Shown piece by piece: positions 57,306-64,000 of a stretch of 64,000 nt of DNA. The translations under genes and the position numbers were made by a program. Source of the DNA: Mesorhabditis belari (lineage: Eukaryota; Nematoda; Chromadorea; Rhabditida; Rhabditidae); the NCBI GenBank assembly GCA_958450365.1, contig CAUEEP010000759.1, forward strand, positions 2,419,001 to 2,483,000, read 5' to 3'. Under the pieces are notes generated by a model. That model was not told where the DNA came from. It worked only from the letters and a program-made list of their open reading frames with translations, and searched no databases. The stretch's first letter is position 1. Each line of letters begins with the position of its first letter.

Positions 57306-57650
57306 GAAATTTCATTCGAAAAACGGCGACATTTTGGGATCAATGATAGGAAATAGAAAAATCTTAAGAATGAGAAGACAAGAAGTCAAGAAGTCAAGAA
57401 TGAGAGGTCAAGAAGTCAAGAATGAGAAGACAAAACAATCTCAAAGTCAAAAATGAGAAGTTCAAGGTGAAATTTGGAAATTTGAGCTAATTTGAGCAAA
57501 TTTCGGGAGAAATTTAGAGAACAATAGAGCCACGTGAGGAAAAAAAATAGAGAAATGTCTCGAATTTTTATAAAATAGGAGTTTTTCCTTTAGATTACTT
57601 TGAAATAAGCTCAAATATGCTTAAAAAGGACAATAGATAAACAAAGGAGC
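57306..57650. other. Spacer
   Basis: GTCAAGAATGAGAAGACAAG words lie at 57370-57450. The rest is AT-rich without a gene. Confidence 0.6.
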
Positions 57651-57860
57651 TTCTTGGAGCTTCTGGGAGCTTCTTGGAGCTTCTTGGAGCTTCTTGGAGC
57701 TTCTTGGAGCTTCTTGGAGCTTTTTGGAGCTTCTGGGAGCTTCTTGGAGCTTTTTGGAGCTTCTTGGAGCTTCTTGGAGCTTCTTGGAGCTTCTTGGAGC
57801 TTCTTGGAGCTTCTTGGAGCTTCTTGGAGCTTCTTGGAGCTTCTGGGAGCTTCTCCCAGA
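57651..57860. repeat. 10-bp tandem CTTCTTGGAG
   Basis: About 21 units of CTTCTTGGAG with TTTTTGGAG and CTTCTGGGAG variants. All frames are open (ELLGASWSFL and complement), which is repeat-derived. Confidence 0.97.
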
Positions 57861-58126
57861 TTCAACCACTGCCTTTTACGTGTGGGATTATTGAAACAGA
57901 CCCACTTATCATCTGAAGTAAGAATTGAATTCGAAAAGCCTTTTGATTTTGATTTACTAAGCGATAGCTAAATTCCTATGGCTAGATTCGTATCGCTGAG
58001 ACGATGAGGTACCCACTAGTCATGGGCAAAATCCCCATCCGAGTCGAGCCGAGCTGGGCCGAGCCATCTCACTAATTCGATCTGGATCCGAGCCCGAGCC
58101 TGAGCTCAAGCTTGCGCTAAGATATG

Positions 58127-58377
58127 CAAATTTTTAATACATTTTGAATCGAAAAACTTTTGGAGCTAATTTTTGACTGCTTCTTCCGAGTCGAAGTGTT
58201 CTCCCGCAAGCTCATGATCCAGAATAAATAGTAATCAAAAGGGGCGAGGTCCCGACTGTATGCGGGATGCGCCAAAAGTTCCCAACCAAGGCTGTTTATT
58301 TTAGAGCGCGTCAGTTTTGCAACATGAGGACGCGCGTTGTCGTGAAGGAGAACGATGAAGCCATTCTTTTCAAGCAA
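58127..58377 (-). pseudogene. Mariner transposase C-terminal catalytic fragment
   Basis: On the - strand: LLHDNARPHVAKLTRSKI, LGWELLAHPAYSRDLAPFDY, then YLFWIMSLREN. HDNARPH carries the second catalytic Asp, and the D in LAPFDY is in the position of the third (D34D class). The fragment starts abruptly at 58377, lacks the first catalytic domain, and is joined head-on to a Tc1 fragment. Confidence 0.85.
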
Positions 58378-58444
58378 ACTTCAAACAAGAATATTTCCCG
58401 CTGGACCTTGCATCGACGCTTGCTTCAAGCAGCATTGCATACTA
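58368..58444 (+). pseudogene. Tc1-type transposase fragment fused to mariner fragment
   Basis: [19 protein letters not shown] matches 15058-15135 of the Tc1-like element at 14492-16386, almost base for base (CAAGCAAACTTCAAA.AAGAA onward). It is in the opposite orientation to the adjoining mariner piece. The join is at about 58370. Confidence 0.8.
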
Positions 58445-58883
58445 TTGGGTTGGTGAATTGAAAGCTGCCGGACTGGAGGACTGTAGGACTGGAGGACTGG
58501 AGGACTGTAGGACTGTAGGACTTGAGGACTGTAGGACTGTAGGACCGAAGATGTCCCAGTTTGAGCACTTTCTTCAAAAGAAACCCATTTTCGTGTCAAT
58601 AGAAAAGTTGTAGAGAATCAAAAATTAGGCTTATAGCCAAATTTCCAAAAAGATACACTCAGTAGTTTCGCTTAAAATACGAGTTTTGTTGCGAATTTGT
58701 GAAAATTCGTAAATTTCGCATTTCTGGAAAACCAGTTTTTGAATCGTTCTGAAAATTTGGCTATAAGCTTGATTTTTGATTCTCTACAACTTTTCCATTG
58801 ACACCAAAATGGGTTTCTTTTGAAGAAAGTGCTCAAACTGTCACCTATGACAATAGCCGGCAGTTTTCAATTCAAGAATCCAA
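58445..58883. mobile_element. Mariner-type MITE, long palindrome
   Basis: 439-bp element flanked by TA (58443-58444 and 58884-58885). Inverted ends start TTGGGTTGGTGAATTGAAAG (the right end reads CCGGCAGTTTTCAATTCAAG). Arms continue to about 58650 and 58755 with AGTTTGAGCACTTTCTTCAA and TTTGGCTATAAGC in inverted order. The left arm contains a GGACTGTAGGACTGGA tandem that the right arm lacks. Confidence 0.85.
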
Positions 58884-58889
58884 TAGTCA

Positions 58890-59400
58890 GACCAGAAAAC
58901 TAATATTTTCAGATTGTAGCCTGACATCCAGATTGACCAAAAAGGCATTCAGTTTTGAATAGTTTTCAGCCAGATTTTCAGCTTTTAAGCGGAGAAGGAA
59001 CGGTTCAGAAATCTAAATTTTTAAATTAGTTAGACTCGAAAACTAATATTTTCAGATTGTAGCCTGACATCCAGCTTGACCAAAAAGGCGCTTAGTTTTG
59101 AATAGTTTTCAACCAGATTTTCAGCTTTTAAGCGGAGAAGGAACGGTTCAGAAATCAAAATTTTTAAATTAGTCAGACCTGGAAACTAAGCTTTTCATAT
59201 TGTAGCCTGACATCCAGCTTAGCCAAAAAGGCATTTAGTTTTGTCAATTCTCCAAGGAGATTTTCAGATTTTAAGCCGACAAGTGACGGTTCAGAAATCT
59301 AAATTTTTAAATTAGTCAGACCAGAAAACTAATATTTTCATATTGTAGCCTGACATCCAGATTGACCAAAAAGGCATTCAGTTTTGTAAAGTTTTGTAAA
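58890..59400 (+). repeat. R7 satellite, four boxes
   Basis: TGACATCCAG starts at 58922, 59065, 59208 and 59351, exactly 143 bp apart. The unit body (ACTAATATTTTCAGATTGTA, CAAAAAGGCATTCAGTTTTG, GGAACGGTTCAGAAATCTAA) is unlike R1-R4. The array begins a few bases after the mariner MITE. Confidence 0.94.
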
Positions 59401-59814
59401 CCGTCCACCGTACACTTTGCCTTTCAGACGTTTCCGCGCCAAACGTCGGAAACTACCGTACGGAAACAAAGGAGACAGTGAAGAAAGTGAAGAAAGCTTA
59501 TGGAGCCCGTTCTCGACGAAAATGGATATCTAAAGACGTTTTTAGGATTAGATTTCAGTGTTTGGAGTGTCCTAGAGGCCAAGGCATGCTTTAAAACTCA
59601 TTCAATCATTACCAGACCAGCAGTAGGTCAAAGCAGATCAGCAGTAGGTGATAGCAGATCAGCAGACTTCTTTCCTGTCGTTCAGACGTGTTTCCAAGTT
59701 ACTTGTAGCGTTTAATTGCTCCATAGACCGTGCTTCACTTGTAGCCGTTCGTTTGGATTTGGTTTTTTGGACGTTTGGACAACGTTAACTGGCTTAATCC
59801 CCACGTTTGAACAG
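59401..59814. other. Spacer with unassigned ORF
   Basis: An ORF at 59500-59715 (MEPVLDENGYLKTFLGLDFS start, 71 codons) follows GAGACAGTGAAGAAAGTGAA. It contains a CAGATCAGCAGTAGGT repeat, and I do not recognise it. It might be a transposon relic. Confidence 0.3.
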
Positions 59815-59955
59815 CTCGATCACTGTGGCTCGATCACTGTGGCTCGATCACTGTGGCTCGATCACTGTGGCTCGATCACTGTGGCTCGATCACTGTGGCT
59901 CGATCACTGTGGCTCGATCACTGTGGCTCGATCACTGTGGCTCGATCACTGTACA
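59815..59955. repeat. 14-bp tandem GCTCGATCACTGTG
   Basis: Ten units of GCTCGATCACTGTG. Because 14 is not a multiple of three, all three forward frames translate the same ARSLWLDHCGSITV cycle. Confidence 0.98.
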
Positions 59956-60189
59956 TAAGAATCACTATATTTTGTCTCAGCCATCGTAACCAGCTATCGT
60001 AACTCAAACTCTAGCAATTGGAAGTCATCTGAAACCTCCACAATATAATATAATTCTCAAAAATTGCTTGAGCCGGCATGCATGGAGTAAACATGTTTAT
60101 TTTGGTGAAGTGAGCAAAATAAACGAAAAGGGTAATCGAGAGGACCACACGAAATCCCTTCAAGTCTGGCTCTGACAGCCGGATTGTTT

Positions 60190-60760
60190 CCAAAGCCAAG
60201 CCTGGAGCCAAGCCAAGCCAAGCCAAGCCTGAAGCCAAGCCTGAAGCCAAGCCTGAAACCAAGCCTAGCCAAGCCAAGCCAAGCCTGAAACCGAGCCTGT
60301 AGCCAAGCCAAGCCAAGCCAAGCCTGAAGCCAAGCCTGTAGCCAAGCCAAGCCAAGCCAAGCCTGAAGCCAAGCCTGAAGCCAAGCCAAGCCAAGCCTCG
60401 AAGTCCGAGCTCATTTTTCACTATCGATTGAACCGAGAAACGCGAAATTTGAAGCTGTTTTACCAACTTATTCAAACTACGATCGTCTTTTCACTCGATC
60501 CTCCTCTTGATGAGCCGGATTGTTTCGATAATCTCTTCAGCCTGAAGTCAAGCCAAGCCAAGCCAAGCCAAGCCTCAAGCCAAGCCAAGCCAAGCCAAGC
60601 CAAGCCAAGCCTGAAACCAAGCCTAGCCAAGCCAAGCCTGAAGCCAAGCCTGTAGCCAAGCCAAGCCAAGCCTGAAGCCAAGCCTGAAACCAAGCCTAGC
60701 CAAGCCAAGCCAAGCCTGAAACCAAGCCTAGCCAAGCCAAGCCTGAAGCCAAGCTTTAAT
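60190..60760. repeat. AAGCCAAGCC arrays 2 and 3 around a transposase fragment
   Basis: AAGCCAAGCCTGAAGCC and AAACCAAGCCTAGCC units occupy 60198-60398 and 60540-60755, separated by about 140 bp of unrelated coding-like sequence. Higher-order blocks of about 65 bp are visible. Confidence 0.94.
60400..60540 (-). pseudogene. Tc1/mariner-type transposase helix-turn-helix fragment
   Basis: The - strand reads EEIIETIRLIKRRIE, a stop, then KDDRSLNKLVKQLQISRFSV and QSIVKNELGLR. LVKQL.ISR.SVQ.IVKNELGL is the second helix-turn-helix typical of nematode Tc-type transposases (S.RKLAK.LGIS..SVQRIVK.ELGL). AAGCC arrays bound it on both sides. Confidence 0.65.
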
Positions 60761-60779
60761 CCAAATCCTCATCATCAGT

Positions 60780-61260
60780 TGTCCTTCCTAAAACTCTCGT
60801 TCCCCTTTCCCCAAATTTTTGCATCAACACGTCCTCTCTCATCCTTTCCCACCCCCGTTGTTTTGTCCACCATTTACTCTTATTTTCAGACGTACACAAA
60901 ACGAAATCTATTGTTTTCGTCTCTTGTGTATAAAAGGGCCTTGTTTTTGAGTGAAAGAAACAAAGGACTTTTTTGAAATTTTAGATTGAAATTGAAATTT
61001 AGAATTTTACAATATGAAATATCTTGATTTAAAGATTTTCGGGAATCTTTGGAAATCGTTTTTCCTTTTTATAGATCTTACTTTTGGACAGATCTTATTT
61101 GCTAACAGATCTCATTGTTGGACAGATCTCATTGTTGGACAGATCTCCTTTTCCAACAGATCTCCTTTTCCAACAGATCTCATTTTTGGACAGATCTTGT
61201 CCCTTGTCCAGTCTCACCCTTGTCCAGTTTTTAATTCTTTTCTAAAACTTTGAAAGGATT
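60780..61260 (+). promoter_or_regulatory. TATA-containing segment before an unassigned ORF
   Basis: A TATAAAAG box at 60929-60936 lies 78-85 bp before an ATG at 61014 that opens 79 codons (MKYLDLKIFGNLWKSFFLF start). The second half of that ORF is a GACAGATCTCATTTTTG tandem (61075-61200), so a gene is doubtful. The promoter-like layout resembles the two micropeptide loci. Confidence 0.3.
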
Positions 61261-62185
61261 GTAGGCTAAAGGCTAAAGGCTAAAGGCTAAAGGCTAAAGG
61301 CCAAAACTGTAGCCCTTTTCTGAGTGTCACTGAATTATTTGATTGTTTAATAGATTAGACCAAAGCCAGCTAAAAGTTTTGTGCAGAATCCTCATCAAAA
61401 AAAGCGAATGAACCGAATGAAAATGCTTCAGGCCTTCAAAAAGCCTCAAATTCATCGATATATTTTAGTTGGCTTGGTTTTTTCTAAAAGCTTGTTGGCT
61501 GTCTTATATACTGGCTGGCTGATATACTGGCTGGCTTATAGACTGGCTGGCTTATATACTGGCTGGCTGATATATTGGCTGGCTTATATACTGGCTGGCT
61601 GATATATTGGCTGGCTTATATACTGGCTGGCTTATAGACTGGCTGGCTTATATACCAGCTGGCTTATATACTGGCTGGCTGATATACTGGCTGGCTGATA
61701 TACTGGCTGGCTTATATACGCCGTCTTATTGGGTTTGGTTGGCTTTGATTTTTTTTCTTCATTAAAAGCTTCATCCTTTCACTTAAACATTCTCAATATT
61801 CGCTAAACACTAGGCCCTTGGGTCCTCGTCAAAATTCGTACAACAGAACGTATACAACGGCGTATATAAGACGGCGTGTATAAAACGAAGTATATAAGAC
61901 GGCGTATATAAGACGGCGTATATAAAACTGAGTATATAAGACGGCGTATATAAGACGGCGTATATAAGACGCGTATATAAAACGGAGTATATAAAACGGA
62001 GTATATAAAACGGCGTATATAAAACGGCGTATATAAGACGGCGTGTATAAGACGGCGTGTATAAAACGGAGTATATAAAACGGAGTATATAAAACGGAGT
62101 ATATAAGACGCGTATATAAGACGGCGTATATGAAACGGCGTATATAAGACGGCGTATGTAAGACAGCGTATATAAGACGGCCCTT
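61261..62185. repeat. AGGCTAA, TATACTGGCTGGCT and GTATATAAGACGGC tandems
   Basis: AGGCTAA heptamers (61263-61300), about 15 TATACTGGCTGGCTTA units (61505-61725) and about 23 units of CGTATATAAGACGG/AGTATATAAAACGG, 13-15 bp (61848-62185). The last array presents dozens of TATATAA words. Confidence 0.94.
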
Positions 62186-62624
62186 AACTGTACCCCAATT
62201 CTTATTCGGATTACTGTGGCTTTAATTTTGCCCGAAATTCTTTTCTATCCTAATCTTTTATCGGTTTACTGTATTTTTTTGGTTTACAATATCGTTTTCA
62301 GAGTTACTTTTCGAGGATTTCGGGAGGATTACTGTTTAGCTTTAACTAGAATTTCGTTCTCTACGGATTACTGTAGTTTACAGCATTCTCTTTCCCCGGA
62401 TTACTGTAGTTTACAGCATTCTTATCGTGGAAAGCCACAGTAAGAATGCTGTAAACTACAGTAATCCGGTGAAAGAGTACGGTAAGCGACAGTAATATCG
62501 TACTAAGAATATTGTAAACTACAGTAATCGCCGTAAGAATCCTATAAACTACAGTAATCGACTAGGCCTTAGATTATAGTCGTAAAAATGTTCCTACAGT
62601 TTCCAGAGTACTGTAATCTGATCC
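62186..62624. repeat. TACTGTAGTTTACAGCATTC inverted repeats
   Basis: A hairpin at about 62396-62470 (CCGGATTACTGTAGTTTACA, CATTCTTA loop side and complement) sits within a cluster of TTACTGTAG/CTACAGTAA words on both strands. Confidence 0.8.
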
Positions 62625-63285
62625 AATCTTGGCCTTTTTTGGCCCAACTTTGGCCCAGTTTTTGCCCAATCTTGGCCTTTTGGCCCAATTTGGGCTTAAT
62701 CTTAGCCTTTCGGCCCAATTTGGGCTTAATCTTAGCCTTTTGGCCCAATCTTGGCCTTTTGGCTCAACTTTGGCCCAATCTTGGCCTTTTGGTCCAATCT
62801 TGGCCTTTCGGCCCAATTTTGGCTTAATCTTAGCCTTTTGGCCCAATCTTGGCCTTTTGGCTCAACTTTGGCCCAATTTTTGCCCAATCTTGGCCTTTTA
62901 GCCCAATTTTGGCCTTTTGGCCCAATCTTGGCCTTTTGACTCAACTTTGGCCCAACCTTGGCCTTTTGGTCCAATCTTGGCCCAATCTTGGCCTTTTGGT
63001 CCAATCTTGGCCTTTTGGTCCAATTTTGGCCCAGTTTTTGCCCAATCTTGGTCTTTTGACCCAATTTTGGCCCAATTTTTGCCCAATCTTGGCCTTTTGG
63101 CCCAATCTTAGCCTTTTGGCCCAATCTTGGCCTTGTGGCCCAATCTTGGCCTTTTGACCCAACTTTGGCCTTTTGGCCCAACTTTTGCCCAATCTTGGCC
63201 TTGTGGCCCAATTTGGGCTTAATCTTAGCCTTTTGGCCCAATTTTGGCCCAATCTTGGCCTTTTAGCCCAATTTTGGCCACTGTG
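62625..63285. repeat. TTGGCCCAATCTTGGCCTTT repeat
   Basis: About 660 bp of CCCAATCTTGGCCTTTTGG units, 12-24 bp, in variable order. Overlapping open frames of 60-170 codons on both strands are by-products. Confidence 0.95.
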
Positions 63286-63899
63286 ATCTTCTCTTTCTTT
63301 TCCCTTTACGAATTCTCAGTCTAGGTTCGGGTTACTGTAGCCGGATTACTGTAGTTTCAGTCTGACTCCGTTCAGCCGACTTTCATACTGTAATCTTGGT
63401 GCATTTCCTAGGCACAAATGCTATTCAATGCACCAGAAGAGGTGCGTTTAAGAAGCTCAGAGTAGCCGGTGTCTAAATCTTTTAAAACTCCCCCCTCACA
63501 GGTTTTTTTGCCAATTCTTACCTCTTTGTTTTTCTGATTTCAGATCGACACCAATCTTTTTGTGATGGGTTTGCATTCTCTTTTGCTTTTTCTTTTGCAT
63601 TCTCTTTTGCATTCTCTCTTGCATTTTCTTTTGCATTCTCTCTTGCATTCTCTGCAAATGTTTTCCCTTTCACGTGGCCTCCTTATCATTTGTTTTTGAA
63701 CAAAATTTCCTCAATTCTCCTCAATTTCTTCAAATTTCGAATTTTTTTCACTTCCAAAAGCTCAAGCTTTTCTATGATAAGAGTTATTGAAAATCCGCTG
63801 AACAAACAAGTTTTGTTTTGTTATTCTCTTGAACGGTGATGTCAAGAGCTTGAATTGATCGGGTAGTTAAAGGATGACGTATACTGAGTTGGGTAATTC
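63286..63899. other. Spacer
   Basis: TTACTGTAG words lie near 63340. A single R5-like word (CACCAGAAGAGGTGCGTTTA) lies near 63430. TTGCATTCTCTCTTGCATTC units (63568-63650) follow. There is a splice-acceptor-like TTTCTGATTTCAG at 63530-63542 with no convincing exon after it. Confidence 0.5.
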
Positions 63900-64000
63900 A
63901 ATTGGAACAAGAGGAATAGGGCCAAGAGGAATAGGGCCAAGAGGAATTGGAACAAGAGGAATTGGACCTAGAGGAATTGGACCTAGAGGAATTGGACCTA
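63900..64000. repeat. 15-bp tandem GGAATTGGACCTAGA, runs off the window
   Basis: Units AGAGGAATAGGGCCA, then AGAGGAATTGGAACA, then AGAGGAATTGGACCT. The array continues beyond the right edge. Confidence 0.93.

Noticed and set aside
59716..59989. ARSLWLDHCGSITV repeat protein
   Set aside because: Product of a 14-bp tandem that reads the same in every forward frame. No flanking gene structure.
62574..63252. Dense set of open frames on both strands (WPFGPILAQ and KIGPKGQDW types)
   Set aside because: Low-complexity TTGGCCCAATCTTGGCC repeat. Peptides are frame-shifted translations of the same unit.

Overview
The window looks like nuclear DNA of a free-living or insect-associated rhabditid-type (chromadorean) nematode. 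The evidence is short GT-AG introns ending in TTTTCAG or TTTTAG, AT-rich spacers with very frequent TACTGTAG-type words, short interstitial runs of the nematode telomere unit TTAGGC, and Tc1/mariner-class transposons. I cannot name the species. All gene models were spliced by eye, using reading phase and remembered family motifs.

Left half, four protein genes. (1) Positions 1-1699, + strand: the 3' end of a MARCHF6/TEB4/Doa10-type ER ubiquitin ligase, whose 5' part lies outside the window. (2) 2583-6895, +: an unrecognised single-pass membrane protein with a signal peptide and a C-terminal membrane segment. (3) 11333-20193, - strand: a complete bestrophin chloride channel in 16 exons (479 aa by my splicing). 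(4) 23142-38668, +: a complete CLN3/battenin lysosomal membrane protein in 15 exons (461 aa). Introns of genes 2 to 4 are swollen with satellites, minisatellites, a palindromic Tc1-like element (14492-16386) and a foldback element (38084-38420). Genes 1, 3 and 4 act at the ER, on anion conductance and at the lysosome. Nothing in the layout suggests a shared pathway.

Right half (38.7-64 kb): almost gene-free. It holds tandem repeats (one 2.3-kb GGAGCTGGAATT-type block), three MITE-like or foldback elements counting 38084-38420, decayed mariner, Tc1 and other DDE-transposase fragments, and tRNA-like relics. The only coding candidates I take seriously are two 20-codon ORFs, at 43206-43268 and 48747-48809. 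They encode related peptides (VFDR.D.F.DLM core), differ largely at synonymous sites, and each lies behind a TATATAA box.

The most striking large-scale signal is that repeat arrays with otherwise unrelated sequence share one short box, TGTGACATCCAGA (or its complement), spaced about 140-146 bp apart, often exactly 143. I counted more than 50 copies on both strands. A second box family (GTAAACGCTCGCCTTCTGGC with ACTTTGTGC) recurs with 55-66 bp spacing.
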